The notes beneath the pieces were generated by a model. It saw nothing but the letters and a program-made list of their open reading frames with translations, was not told the origin of the DNA and did no database searches. From positions 1-54,941 of the forward strand of contig NZ_JAMGBF010000125.1 in the NCBI RefSeq assembly GCF_023516615.1: a stretch of 54,941 nucleotides of DNA. The letters are read 5' to 3'. Positions 26,364 to 36,600 of the stretch are shown one piece after another. Numbering within the stretch: position 1 is the first letter of the stretch; each line of letters starts with the position of its first letter. This stretch comes from Streptomyces panaciradicis. GTDB lineage: Bacteria; Actinomycetota; Actinomycetes; Streptomycetales; Streptomycetaceae. The position numbers were made by a program, and so were the translations under genes.

Positions 26364-27938
26364 TCAGTCGTCGCCGAGCAGGACCACTCGGCGGCCGTGA
26401 CGGTTGGGGGAGCCGATCGGGCCGGTGCCGTGCGCCGGGCGGCCGGCGGGGACCGCGCGTTCGCGGCCCCAGGCGCGGATTTCCTCGATCTGTTCGGGAT
26501 TGCTGCGGATGAGGGGCGCGGTGTTGGCGAAGATGTCCTCGATGAACGACGGGCTCAGCCGGTCGGCGCCCCCGCCGAGAAGCACCTCGGCTCCGACGTC
26601 GTGCAGGGCGGACTCGATGTCGGAGCCGGCGAACCCCTCCGACAGGTCCACCAGACGGTCGATCTGTCCAGGCTCCGGCTCGGTCTTGACGTAGCGGCGG
26701 TAGTAGAGCTCGATGATCTCCCTGCGGTCCGTCTCGTCCGGCAGGTCCACGAAGAACAACTCGTCGAAGCGGCCCTTGCGCAGCAGCTCCGGTGGCAGGC
26801 TGCGGACGTCGTTGGCGGTCGCGACCACGAAGGCACGGGAGTCCGACTCCTGCAGCCAGAAGAGGAACTGCCCGATGACGCGCTGGCTCACTCCGGAGAT
26901 GTCGTGGCTTCCGGCCAGCCCCTTCTCGATCTCGTCGATCCACAGGATGCAGGGGGCGACCCGGTCGGCGGTTTGCAGCGCCTCCCGCATCCGGCTCTCC
27001 GACTCGCCCAGATAACGGCCGTGGATGCTCGCCATGTCCAGCCGGTACAGGGGCAGCTGCCACTGCTGAGCGATGGCCTTCGCGGACAGCGACTTCCCGC
27101 AGCCGGGCACCCCGACCAGCAATACGCCCCGGGGCGGGCGCAGACCGGTGCCTCGCAGGTCGGTGTGCATCAACCGGTGCTTGCGCTCCAGCCAGTCGCG
27201 CAGACTGCTCAGGCCTCCCACCGCGTAGTCCTCGGACTTGAGGGTGAGCCGTTCCAGGCCGGCCAGATCGTTGAAGATACGGTCCTTGGAGCGGGCCAGC
27301 TCCAGGACGTCGTCCGCCTCCACCGATCCCTTGGCGACCAGCGTCGCCATCAGGTTGACGGCCTCGCCCTCGGTGACGCCCCGCAGAAACTCCGCGGCCC
27401 GGCGCACGTCGTCCCCGCTCCAGTGCACAGGGACGACACCGTGGTGGGCGTCGAGGAAGTCACCGATGATCCCGTGCATCTCGTCGGCATCGGGCAGATC
27501 GAGCTGCAAGCTCATGCCGAGCCGCTGCAGACCACTCCAGATGGGGCTGTCGGTGAGCAGCACGACACAGCCCGCGTTGTCGTCGGCGATCCGGGCGAGC
27601 TCGGCCAGCTCGCGCGTCAGCGGGCTGTCCGACTCCACGTCTCCGGGGTCCACGAGGACGAGCGTCGCCTGCTGCCGCACCGCGAACTGGGCAGCGGCGA
27701 AGTCGGTGGCCCCGGTGAACGACCGGTCGTCCAGGACGGAGGAGCTGGTGCGCAGATCGCGCAGCCCGGTGGCCCGCGTGTGGATCCAGAACTGCTGGCC
27801 GCTGCGCCGTGGCTGGCCGGCGACCTCCTTGACCATGCGCAGAGCACGTTGCTGCTCGATCGTCCGCAGACCGATGACCGGTACGCGGGCGGTGAGGTAG
27901 CGGTCCAGGTCGTGCTGGCTGGCGGCGTAGTTCGACAT
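26364..27938 (-). CDS. AAA+ ATPase, Ycf46-like
   Basis: ATPase of 524 aa. An N-terminal domain of about 240 residues has a degenerate P-loop-like alpha/beta character (ATLVLVDPGDVESDSPLTRE, CVVLLTDSP). A classical AAA module follows: Walker A GVPGCGKSLSAK (Lys about 282), Walker B CILWIDEIEKGL, sensor 1 FVVATAND, and arginine-finger region LLRKGRFDELFFVDLP. HGRYLGESESRMREAL and SGVSQRVIGQFLFWLQESDS are signatures of the Ycf46 subfamily. The last 60 residues are Pro/Gly/Arg-rich. It is the last gene of a five-gene operon starting at 31400, and may remodel the membrane coiled-coil protein encoded upstream (inference). Confidence 0.92.
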   Translation of the reverse strand: MSNYAASQHDLDRYLTARVPVIGLRTIEQQRALRMVKEVAGQPRRSGQQFWIHTRATGLRDLRTSSSVLDDRSFTGATDFAAAQFAVRQQATLVLVDPGDVESDSPLTRELAELARIADDNAGCVVLLTDSPIWSGLQRLGMSLQLDLPDADEMHGIIGDFLDAHHGVVPVHWSGDDVRRAAEFLRGVTEGEAVNLMATLVAKGSVEADDVLELARSKDRIFNDLAGLERLTLKSEDYAVGGLSSLRDWLERKHRLMHTDLRGTGLRPPRGVLLVGVPGCGKSLSAKAIAQQWQLPLYRLDMASIHGRYLGESESRMREALQTADRVAPCILWIDEIEKGLAGSHDISGVSQRVIGQFLFWLQESDSRAFVVATANDVRSLPPELLRKGRFDELFFVDLPDETDRREIIELYYRRYVKTEPEPGQIDRLVDLSEGFAGSDIESALHDVGAEVLLGGGADRLSPSFIEDIFANTAPLIRSNPEQIEEIRAWGRERAVPAGRPAHGTGPIGSPNRHGRRVVLLGDD

Positions 27939-27992
27939 GTTCTGCTTTCGGGGCCGTGTCCTGAGGGGCGGTTGCGGTCCGGTGGCGGCGGG

Positions 27993-28835
27993 TCAACCGG
28001 GCCGGATGATCCGGCGGCGTCCACCGGTGTGCGGCGCAGGGGCCGGAGGGAGCCCTTCGGCCGGGTCGTCCAGGACCGCGGTGAGCGGGTTGTCCCGGTA
28101 GGTGCGTCGTCGGGCCTCTACCGCGCGTGGGTCGTCGCCCGCGGCCAGCCGCTGGTCCAGCCCCTGTTCCAGGGTGTCCTGCAGAGTGCGGATCTGGTCG
28201 TCGACCGCTTGCAGGACCGGGGTTCGGAAGTCCTCGGGCAGACAGGGATGACGCAACACGGTCCGTACGGCCCGCAGTGTGACGCGGCCCCGGGTCAGGG
28301 CCCGACCCGCCGTGAATTCGTCCCCGGCGGCGTTCACCTCCCGGACCAGTGCGTCCAGTCCTCTCTGCAGCCGTTCCTCGACCGCGCCGCGAACTTGGCC
28401 CAGCAGCCGTTGCCAGGCGTCGACCGGCAGGTCACCGGGTTCCAACCGGGGCAGATCGGCGCCCCCGTCGGGCCGGTCCCCACGTGCCCACTGCTCCAGA
28501 AAGTCCGCCCAGACCTGATAGGGACTGGCGCCACCGCCGCTCCGGGCAGACCGCGGGCCCGGGGGGAGGGGGGAGGACGCATTGCCTCCGGGAGTGCCGG
28601 GCGCGGCTTTGGGGGCGCCGGATGCGGATGCGGCGTCCTTCGGGGTGCGGCGCCAGCTACGCCCCCACAGGACGCGGGGCGTGGATGTGGCGGAGCCCGC
28701 GGTGCCGGGCGTGGTCCCGTCGGCTTGCGGGGATCCGGATCGGGGTCCAGCTGCTTCTGGGGTGTGGCTGCGGGCGTCCGGGCGTCCGGGTTCGTTCGAG
28801 GGTGGTGGATCCAATGGTTGGATGCGTCTGGTCAC
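27993..28835 (-). CDS. Hypothetical protein with disordered N-terminus
   Basis: Protein of 280 aa, not recognised. Residues 1-110 are Pro/Gly/Ser/Arg-rich and probably disordered. Residues about 110-245 form a helical domain (YQVWADFLEQWARG, DAWQRLLGQVRGAVEERLQR, LQAVDDQIRTLQDTLEQGL). The tail RRRIIRPG is basic. GTG 28835 overlaps the stop of the 73-aa gene in GTGA, so the two are translationally coupled. The AAA gene starts 55 bp downstream. A substrate or adaptor for the ATPase is conceivable. Confidence 0.7.
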   Translation of the reverse strand: MTRRIQPLDPPPSNEPGRPDARSHTPEAAGPRSGSPQADGTTPGTAGSATSTPRVLWGRSWRRTPKDAASASGAPKAAPGTPGGNASSPLPPGPRSARSGGGASPYQVWADFLEQWARGDRPDGGADLPRLEPGDLPVDAWQRLLGQVRGAVEERLQRGLDALVREVNAAGDEFTAGRALTRGRVTLRAVRTVLRHPCLPEDFRTPVLQAVDDQIRTLQDTLEQGLDQRLAAGDDPRAVEARRRTYRDNPLTAVLDDPAEGLPPAPAPHTGGRRRIIRPG

Positions 28836-29053
28836 CGTTTGTTCCTCGGGCGTACCACCATGACCTCACCTGGCGGCAGCGGTTCCCATGCTGGCAGGCC
28901 GCTCACCAGGCGTCGCTGCCGGCGTCTGGCCGGCGGGGCGTCCGACGCCGCTTCCCCCGGCGTGCCGCCCGTGGCGGGCAGGCCCGGTACGGTGCCGGGG
29001 TTCCGCCACCGTGGCAGGTCACCGGGCCGCCCCTGGTACTCGTCGTTCGTCAT
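28832..29053 (-). CDS. Small conserved-context protein, 73 aa
   Basis: Starts MTNDEYQGRPGDLPRWRNPG and ends LPPGEVMVVRPRNKR; rich in Pro, Gly and Arg, with no domain seen. Support is positional: it fills the gap in the operon exactly, 22 bp after the coiled-coil gene and overlapping the next start by 4 bases. Confidence 0.6.
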   Translation of the reverse strand: MTNDEYQGRPGDLPRWRNPGTVPGLPATGGTPGEAASDAPPARRRQRRLVSGLPAWEPLPPGEVMVVRPRNKR

Positions 29054-29074
29054 GACCGTATCGCCCTTCTCTGC

Positions 29075-30868
29075 TCAGTCGTCCCGGCCCGTGAACCCGT
29101 TGGCGCCGACCACCCGTCCGTCGAAGGGCGTGGCCCCGTTGGCGGCCGTGGCAAGGGAGGCGATGAAAGCCCGCGCGTGTGCCTCGCCGGCGTCGGCCTC
29201 CCGGTAGCGCTTGCGCCAGTCCGTCCACTCCGCGTGCACGCCGCCCAGCTGGGTGAGTGCGTCGTCCCGGCGCCGCCTCAGCGACTGCTCGGCGTTGTTC
29301 TGTGCGGTGCGCGCAGTTTCACTGCGGTTGTAGACGACGACACCCCAGACCCCGGCGGCGAAGATCACGGCGATGAACGCGAACTTCACGTTGATCGCGA
29401 GCAGCACCATGAAGCCGGGCAGCAGCACCGCCAGCATGATCTGGAGCTGCTTCTTCACGTCGTACGCGAGCGACTTGACGTAGGCGGCGATGTGCCGGTC
29501 GTAGTGGCGGCGTAGCGACTGCTTGAGGTCGGCCAGGTCATGGGCGATCGGCTGGGTCCAAAGGGGCGGCTCGAAGCCGGGTCCGTCGGCCGTACGGCTG
29601 CCCCCCTTGCCGAACCTGACGTCGACGGCGGTGGGCAGCGCGGCCCGGTAGTCGCGCGCGAAGCCGGCGTGCGCCTCCGCGAGCCACTCGTGGCAGGAGG
29701 CGACGGCGAGCTTCTGAGCGGCCGGTGAGGCACCGACGGACGCCGGATCCAGAGCCGCGGTCGACTGCACGGTGAGGTAGTCGCGGGTCTCGTCGAAGGC
29801 GGGTGCCTTCAGGTCGGACTCCCGGCGGGCGGCCTCCTCGTCACCGTCATGCCGGACCACCAGCTCGTGGTAGAGCAAGGTGCGGCGCAGCGGCAGCTCC
29901 TCGGCGTCATAGTCGCCGACCAGTCGGTCGAGGATGGCATCGATCTCGTCCTCCAGCCGGTCCGAGGCCGGGGTCGGCTGGGCCATCAGTTGCTCGAACC
30001 GGTCGAGGAGCGTGGCGTGGACCCGCGCCGAGACCAGTGCCGCGTCGAGTCGGTCCCACTGCGGGCAGGACTCGGCCAGCCGCGGGAACTCGGCCGTCGT
30101 GCTCGGGCCCCGCAGCCCCTCGATCTCACCGCGCCACCGGCTCACCTGGGCGGACCGGACGGCGTCGTCGTCCAGCAGGTCCTCGCGCCACTTCGCCAGC
30201 GTCTCTTGCAGCAGCGCCCGGCCCGCAGGCCCGAACGCGCCCTGCGAGGCGCATTCCAGGATCACCTGGAACTCGCGGCCCAGCGCCATCGGGTTCTGGT
30301 GTAACAGGTAGTGCCGCAGCCAGCGCACGGAGGCCTCCGCCCGGTCCTGCCGGCGCAGCACCAGCGCGAAGAGCAGTGAGGTCTTCGCCGGTGACCGACG
30401 AAACGCCTCCTCGGTGGCCTGCTCGCACAGCTCGCGCCGGTCGGCGGTCCAGGCGGCCAGGCCCACCAGGGCCGGGGCCAGCCAGTACCGCGGCGACTTG
30501 ATCATCAGTTCCTCGGTGATCTGTCGCACGGTGTCCTCGGAGACCAGCCCTGAGTCGAAGGCCTGCAGAATGCCGGTCGCGCTGCGCCGCACCTCGTTGT
30601 GGTGGCCGAAGTCGCGCTCGATGTCGGCCTTGACCTCGCCGACGCGGGTTTGGGCCAGCTGCTTGTTCTTGTCGAGTTCGTCCTTGCGGACGTACGCCTC
30701 GAACCGTGTCAGCAGGTTCAGGAGGGTGCTCTCGGTCTGACGCTGCGTCTGCTTGACGTCGTCGACCTGCTCTTCCACCCCCTGCAGCTGGGAGGAGAGG
30801 CCCTGGATGCGCCCCGCCAGTCTTCTTTCGACGGCGCGGGCGACAGCCTCCGGGCTCACTTCGGACAT
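29075..30868 (-). CDS. Coiled-coil membrane protein, partner of the AAA ATPase
   Basis: Protein of 597 aa. Residues about 10-75 are a coiled coil (GRIQGLSSQLQGVEEQVDDV, QTQRQTESTLLNLL). A long helical repeat-like region follows (AFRRSPAKTSLLFALVLRRQ). Near residues 460-505 two adjacent membrane helices appear (IMLAVLLPGFMVLLAIN, FAFIAVIFAAGVWGVVVY), and a charged C-terminal coiled coil ends the chain. ATG 30868 is chosen because GGAG lies upstream and the coiled coil begins at once, although the frame is open much further. No family name can be given. Its place beside a Ycf46-like ATPase suggests it is anchored cargo or a receptor. Confidence 0.78.
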   Translation of the reverse strand: MSEVSPEAVARAVERRLAGRIQGLSSQLQGVEEQVDDVKQTQRQTESTLLNLLTRFEAYVRKDELDKNKQLAQTRVGEVKADIERDFGHHNEVRRSATGILQAFDSGLVSEDTVRQITEELMIKSPRYWLAPALVGLAAWTADRRELCEQATEEAFRRSPAKTSLLFALVLRRQDRAEASVRWLRHYLLHQNPMALGREFQVILECASQGAFGPAGRALLQETLAKWREDLLDDDAVRSAQVSRWRGEIEGLRGPSTTAEFPRLAESCPQWDRLDAALVSARVHATLLDRFEQLMAQPTPASDRLEDEIDAILDRLVGDYDAEELPLRRTLLYHELVVRHDGDEEAARRESDLKAPAFDETRDYLTVQSTAALDPASVGASPAAQKLAVASCHEWLAEAHAGFARDYRAALPTAVDVRFGKGGSRTADGPGFEPPLWTQPIAHDLADLKQSLRRHYDRHIAAYVKSLAYDVKKQLQIMLAVLLPGFMVLLAINVKFAFIAVIFAAGVWGVVVYNRSETARTAQNNAEQSLRRRRDDALTQLGGVHAEWTDWRKRYREADAGEAHARAFIASLATAANGATPFDGRVVGANGFTGRDD

Positions 30869-30923
30869 GGTTGCAACTCCGTTCAATGCAGTGCGCCGCC
30901 CCGCTGCCGGGATGCGGACCGGG

Positions 30924-31400
30924 TCAGGGCCGGACGACGTCTCCGTCGGCCAGCACGGGAAGCAGGAGGCCGCCTTCGTGGACCTCGATGAACGCGTACG
31001 CCTCGGAGCGCGCCAGAGACCGGGCCGCGTCGAAAGGCGGCGGCATGGGCTCCCGGGCGGCGAAGTGGTCCAGGATCCGCCCGTCGAGCGCCAGCCGGTG
31101 ATCCACATATGGGTGGCCCAGATGACAGCGGGCCACGAAACCGAGCGGTGCGGCGCCATATCCGGCCAAGTACTGCTCGCGCAGCCACTGCGCGTGCTCG
31201 CGGAACGCGTCCTCGCTCAACTCCGCGTCCAGCCGGGCGACTGCCCGGAGCAGGGAGCCGGGGCGCGCCCGGAGCAGTTCCCGCGAACGTCGGGGCTGCA
31301 TCCCCCAACGCGGTGTGATCGCCGGTCCGGTGGCGGGCCGGGCGACGGTCGGCTGCGCCGGCGGTACGACGATGCGGCGTATCCGGTCTCCGGAACTCAT
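30924..31400 (-). CDS. Hypothetical protein, 158 aa, operon leader
   Basis: Not recognised. After a Pro-rich 45-residue N-terminus comes a compact domain with LGFVARCHLGHPYVDHRLAL, ILDHF and SEAYAFIEVHEGGLLLPVLA; several His and one Cys are grouped (RCHLGHPYVDH) and might bind metal. ATG 31400 follows GGGGGG. First gene of the operon that leads to the coiled-coil membrane protein and the AAA ATPase; divergent from the caspase gene. Confidence 0.7.
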   Translation of the reverse strand: MSSGDRIRRIVVPPAQPTVARPATGPAITPRWGMQPRRSRELLRARPGSLLRAVARLDAELSEDAFREHAQWLREQYLAGYGAAPLGFVARCHLGHPYVDHRLALDGRILDHFAAREPMPPPFDAARSLARSEAYAFIEVHEGGLLLPVLADGDVVRP

Positions 31401-31660
31401 GATCCCCCCGATGAACCCACAAAAGCCCTCGCGGCCTCCTGGCAGGTGACGTCCCCGGCAGAAGACGCGAAGGGGCATGCGGCGCGGCGCCGACTCGACT
31501 GCACGCCTTCAGCAGAGGAGTAATGCGCCGTCAGTGTGGCGGAAAAACATGGCGGTTGTCCCTGTTTCGGCGAAGTACGCCCATGTTCCGACCGGCTTAC
31601 GACCAGAACCGGGACGGCAAAACGTGCCCGGCCGCTCAACCGCCTTGCCACACTCGGCAT
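31401..31660. promoter_or_regulatory. Divergent region between the AAA operon and the caspase gene
   Basis: 260 bp with no supported gene, separating two oppositely transcribed units; it should contain both promoters. A frame open upstream of the caspase start (from 31523) is not protein-like. Confidence 0.4.
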
Positions 31661-33652
31661 ATGGGTACGAACACGACGGTCGGCACCGGCCCCGGCGAGG
31701 TCCGGGTACTGCTGGTGGGCATCGACGACTACAGCACCGTGGACGGACTGCGCTCGCTGCACGGGTGCCGCAACGACATTGCCGCCGCCCGCGCCTGGCT
31801 GGCGCGCCGGTTCGGGACGCGGGCCGTAGTGCGGGAACTGCTCGACAGGGAGGCGACCGTCACGAACGTCACCTCAGGCTTCGCCGAGCATCTGGCGGCA
31901 GCAGAGCCAGGAGACGGCGCCCTCTTCTGGTTCTCGGGACACGGCACCGACTTCGCCGACCTCGACGGCACCTACGCCGCCACCGAGCCGACCGGGCGCT
32001 ACCAGGCACTGGCCCTGGCCGACGGCCCCCTCCTCGACAAAGAACTCAATGCCCTCCTCGACGCGGTCGCGGCGCGGGGCGTGCCCACCACGGCCGTCGT
32101 CGACTGCTGCTTCTCCGGCGGGGCCACCCGCGCGAACGACACGGCGGACACCGCCGACGCCGCAGATACGGCCGTGCCGACCCTGCGCGCCGCCCGCTTT
32201 CTGCCCGCACCCCGTTCATGGCGGCTCCGCCCGGGCAGCCGGGACGCGGCAGCCGGCCACGCCGAGCCGCCTCGGCACGTCCTGCTGGCCGCCTGCCGCC
32301 TGAACGAGTCGGCCTACGAGCGCGTGAGCGGCGGTGTCGTCCGCGGAGTCTTCACGCAGGCCCTACTGGAAGCCCTGGACGGTGCGCCGGCCGACAGCCG
32401 CCTCAACCACCGGGACCTCCTGGCCGCGGCGGCGGCCCGGGTGACGGCCCACGAACCTGGACAACATCCCGTTCTCGCGCCCCTCGGGGCCGGCGGCCCC
32501 GCCGACACACCGTTCCCCGGAGGCACTCCCGGGTCGACGGGACCCCATCTGCTGCGGTACGGCGGCGCCGGATGGGAAGTCGACTGCGGAGCCGCCCACG
32601 GACTGCGGGTCGGCGCGGACAACGGCCCGGAGTTCACCGTCATGCCGGGCCGCACCGCAACGCCGGTGAAGGCAACCGTCCGGGTGCACACGGTCCAGGC
32701 CGACCGCTGCCTGGTGACGCCCTGCGGCTGGACGCCCGACGAGCGGCAGGTGTATCCCGTCGAACTCTCCGCACTGGCGCTGCCGCCCGTCGGCGTGTCA
32801 GTGGACGACACCGGCGACCTGCAGGCCGCTCTCCAGCTGCGCGAGGCCCTGGCTACCGCCGGACCTGGCGGCGGGCCCAGCCCACTGCTCGGGCTCGGCG
32901 CACCGAGGTCCGAGGTCCGTCTCACAGCCGCCGTGTCCGACGGCCGGGTCCGGATCCGGCCCGCGGACGACACGCCGAGCGTTCCCGACCTGCCGCTGGA
33001 CACCGCGTCGGATGCCCGCCGAGCGGCCGACTGCCTGATCCACCTGGCCCGCTGGTACCAAGCCCGCGACCTGGCCCACCCGATGTCCACCCTGAGCGGT
33101 CAGGTCAAGATCGAGATCACCCCCTGGGGCGGCAGCCGACCACTGTCACCCGACGCCGACGGGCTCTTGACCGTGCCGTACGCGCACTCGCCAGAAGGAT
33201 GCCGGGAACCCTGGGTATCCATCAGCCTGCACAACACCTCGCGCCGCACCTTGTGGTGTGTACTGGTGGACCTCACCGACAGCTACGCAAGTCATACGGT
33301 CCTCTTCCCGGGGGACTTCGTCGGACCCGGTCGGCGCGGGTACGCCCTGGACGGCGAACCGGTGCGGCTCGCACTGCCCGCCTCCCGGCCCGTACGCCCC
33401 GGCGCACAGGTCATGGACTGGCTCAAGCTGCTCGTCGCGGACACGGAACTGAACACGCTCCCCTTCCAGTTCCCGGCCTGGCGACCCGGCGGAAGCGCGA
33501 GCGAACGGCAGACCGTGGCGGGGCTCGACGGGAAGTGGCGGCTCGCACCCACCGGCCACCGGGACGCCGGGCCGGCGGCGACGGCGTCCGGCTGGGGCAC
33601 CAGGACCGTACGGCTGCGCACGGTGGTTCCCCGGGTCGGCCAGGCCGGATGA
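31661..33652 (+). CDS. Caspase-family (p20-like) peptidase
   Basis: Protein of 663 aa. The N-terminal peptidase starts VRVLLVGIDDYSTVDGLRSL and CRNDIAAARAWL. It has the catalytic His94 in LFWFSGHGTDFAD and Cys150 in AVVDCCFSGG, followed by HVLLAACRLNESAYE and GVFTQALLEAL, the standard orthocaspase order. Residues about 300-660 form one or more beta-rich domains (APRSEVRLTAAVSDGRVRIR, VSISLHNTSRRTLWCVLVDL) of a kind that follows caspase domains in actinobacteria (impression, unchecked). Start ATG 31661 has no strong ribosome site. Orthocaspases cut after Arg/Lys; the substrate is unknown. Confidence 0.9.
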   Translation: MGTNTTVGTGPGEVRVLLVGIDDYSTVDGLRSLHGCRNDIAAARAWLARRFGTRAVVRELLDREATVTNVTSGFAEHLAAAEPGDGALFWFSGHGTDFADLDGTYAATEPTGRYQALALADGPLLDKELNALLDAVAARGVPTTAVVDCCFSGGATRANDTADTADAADTAVPTLRAARFLPAPRSWRLRPGSRDAAAGHAEPPRHVLLAACRLNESAYERVSGGVVRGVFTQALLEALDGAPADSRLNHRDLLAAAAARVTAHEPGQHPVLAPLGAGGPADTPFPGGTPGSTGPHLLRYGGAGWEVDCGAAHGLRVGADNGPEFTVMPGRTATPVKATVRVHTVQADRCLVTPCGWTPDERQVYPVELSALALPPVGVSVDDTGDLQAALQLREALATAGPGGGPSPLLGLGAPRSEVRLTAAVSDGRVRIRPADDTPSVPDLPLDTASDARRAADCLIHLARWYQARDLAHPMSTLSGQVKIEITPWGGSRPLSPDADGLLTVPYAHSPEGCREPWVSISLHNTSRRTLWCVLVDLTDSYASHTVLFPGDFVGPGRRGYALDGEPVRLALPASRPVRPGAQVMDWLKLLVADTELNTLPFQFPAWRPGGSASERQTVAGLDGKWRLAPTGHRDAGPAATASGWGTRTVRLRTVVPRVGQAG

Positions 33653-33679
33653 GACCGGGGGCCGCTGCTCATGACCTGC

Positions 33680-36600
33680 TCAGGGGCGGCCCAGGTGAGT
33701 GAAACCGGCCCAGGCCGTGGGGTCGTGCAGGTCCGTGGCCAGGGCCCGTTCCCGCAGGGCGGCCGGCATGCCGTCCGGCAGCACACGATGCGGGTCGAGC
33801 ATCCACAACTGCGCACGCCGCAAAGCCTGTTGGGGGCCCAGTCGTTCCCGCCGCAGGAAATGGTGCGTCAGATACATGAGGACGGAGGTGGCGTCGTCCG
33901 GCACCGGCCATAGCGAGCCGATGACGGACGCCGCGCCGGAGACCAGGAAAGCGGTGGCCAGAGTGTAGGCCTCGTTGTGGCCGCGCCCCGACACATGGCT
34001 GCGGCAGGCGGCCAGCAGCACCAGCGCGAGGCGCTCGCCCGCGGTCTCGGCGAGTGCCTCGGCGGAGAGTTCACCGCCGCTCAGCGACAGCCGGGCCGTG
34101 CGCCCCCGTCCCTCCGTGACCACCCCGTGGCAGGCAAGGTGCAGGATGCCCCCCGAGGCGTCCGGGGAGCGCAGCCAGGCCAGCACGTCATCCGCCGTGG
34201 CGCCCCGGCCGAGATAGCTGCCGGCGCTGCTACCGCCGTGGGCGGCCGGTGCGTAGAAGCTCCGCCACACCGCCTGGGCCTCCTCGCCGGCGTAGGGCAG
34301 ATCGCCGGTGGGGTCGCCGACCACGAGCGCGGGCCCGTCGGGCCGGACGGCGGGACGGGCAGCGAGGTCGCACAGCAGCCGGGCCGAGGCGGTGTACGAG
34401 ATCTCGGCCCGCTGAACGGCGTAGTGTCGCCGCCCCTGCCCGGCCGGTTCCCAGGCCGCGTGCCAGGGGACTCCGCCGAGAGCGCCCATCGGCACTAGTA
34501 CCACGCGAGGCGTTCGCTCGGGCATGCCGAGGGCTTCGAGCAGTGGCTTCACGGCCGCGAACCACGTCCACGAACCCAGCCGGTCGAGTTGGTCGCGCAG
34601 CCGCGTGGGCGCGGTCCGCGCGGACGGCCGGCTCACCGGCCCGAGATCGCGCCCCGCCCCGGCCGCCGGGCGCTCCGGAAGGAACGTGCGCAGGGGCGCG
34701 GCCCCGGAACGCAGCAGCGGCAACGCAAGTGCGTGGGCACGCCCGTCGCGCGTCACGACGACGGCCGTACCGCCCCTGTCATCGTCGGACGCCAGGAGAT
34801 AGGCCAGCGCATCCAGCCCGAGCACCCGCAGCGCACCCCCGATCTCCTCGACCGACGGCGGGTCGAGCAGCGGATCGAGCGGGGGCGGGCCGGCAGGTGC
34901 CGGTACGGAGTGCGAAGCCGTGGCTTCCGGTGGGGTGGCGAGGGCGGTCAGGGCGCGGCGTCTCAGTTCGCTTGGTACGGACTGCCGGACCGGGGCGGCG
35001 GCGGTGGTCGTGGCTTCGGCACCGCGCCACTCGGCTGCCAGGTCGGGGTGGCCTGCGGCGGTAAGACGGTCCGGGACCGACAGGGAGGTGAGGGCGGCGT
35101 GCAGGACCAGGGCACGACAGGCGTCGAGAGCTCTGACCGCGTCCTGCGGACACTCGTCCCGGATGGACCACTCGACCACCTCCAAAGCCGCGTCGGTGGC
35201 ATGCACGGCGACCTCGGTGGCGTGGTCGGTACCGGACTGCGTGAGCGCAGCCCAGGCATGACCGCGCAGCGCCGCCAGGCCGGTGAGACGGGCCTGCGCA
35301 TGGTCGGCGTCGGCCCGCGAGCCGGTGATCCGCCACCAGTCGGCCCGGGTCCGCAGGGACCGGCCCAGCGCCAGACCGGTCAGCGCCCACATCGGATGCT
35401 CGGGACCGCCGGCCCTCTCGCGCGCCCGGATGAGCCACTCGATACCGGCGTTGAGCACCTCGGGCTTCTTTTCGGCGAGGAACCGCAGGTTCAGGGCCGA
35501 GCCGAGCGCACAGGCGCACCGTACCCACTGCTCTCCGCCCTCGTTGGCCACCGCCAGTGCCGCCGAGAGCAACTCCTCGGCCTCGTCCAAACGCCGCGTG
35601 TCATTGCGTTCGGCTGCCTCGGTCAGGCAGCGCACTCCGTTGTCCGCGAGAACTGTCGCATGCTGTGCCGGCGGTAACCGTGCCGCCATGCGCTTCAGTT
35701 CGCCAGGCGTGGGGGCGCCGGCCGGTCGCAGGGACCGGGGCCGCCCCAGGCGCTCGGCGAGCGCGTCCCGTTCGGTGCGGGCGTTCTCCAGGCTGCTCCA
35801 CACGGAGATACGGTGCGGGTCCTCCGGGTTTGTCGCGGCGTAGGCGTCGCCGAGCGCGCGCAAAGCGCGGTCGGCCATCCCGAGATCGCCCAGGGCCACG
35901 GCGCGCCTGACGCTCAGCAGGGCGATCTGTGCGTCCAGACGGTTTCGTTGGTAACCGGTCAAAGTGGGGCTGGTGCGCAGCGACTGCAGTCCGGCCAGTG
36001 CCTCCTCGATGTCGTCGACGCCACCGAGGGCGGCCCCCCGGCCCAGTACCGCCCAGGCCCGGACCATGGACACCTGGTCGGCGGTCCGTCCCGACGAGCC
36101 CTCCGAGCCGCTCAGATCCGCTCTGGCCCGGTCCAGATGCCCTAGTGCGGCCTCGTACGACGTCCGCGACCCGGCCCCGCGTACCCCTCTCAGCCGTGCG
36201 GTCCCGGCCATCAGTCCCACGGTGGCCTGCCAGTCGGCATCCTCCAGCGCGCCCATGGCCGCCGCGTGCAGCTCCTGCACCTGCTCAGCGGCCGCGGGGC
36301 TGTCCCCTTCGTGGTCGGCGACGAGCATCAGGATCGCGGCCGCGCCCATGGCGTACTGGGGGTCAGCGCGATCCAGGGCCCGCCACCGCCGGTACGCCTC
36401 CGCGAAACCGTCGGCCAGCCGGTGGGCGCCGCCCACGTCGTGCACCAGCGCCCCTACCTCCCAGGTGTTGTGGTTGACGAACGTCGTGCCCTCGTCGATC
36501 TCCCGCTGCGTCTCCTGGTAGGCCCGCACGAACAGTTCGGTCCGCTCGGGGTCGGGCTCGGCCAGGCCGAGTCGGGCGAGCTCGTTGTGGGCGGCGGCGG

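Noticed and set aside
33669..33968. Small plus-strand frames past the caspase gene
   Set aside because: Antisense to the C-terminal end of the TPR-CHAT protease.
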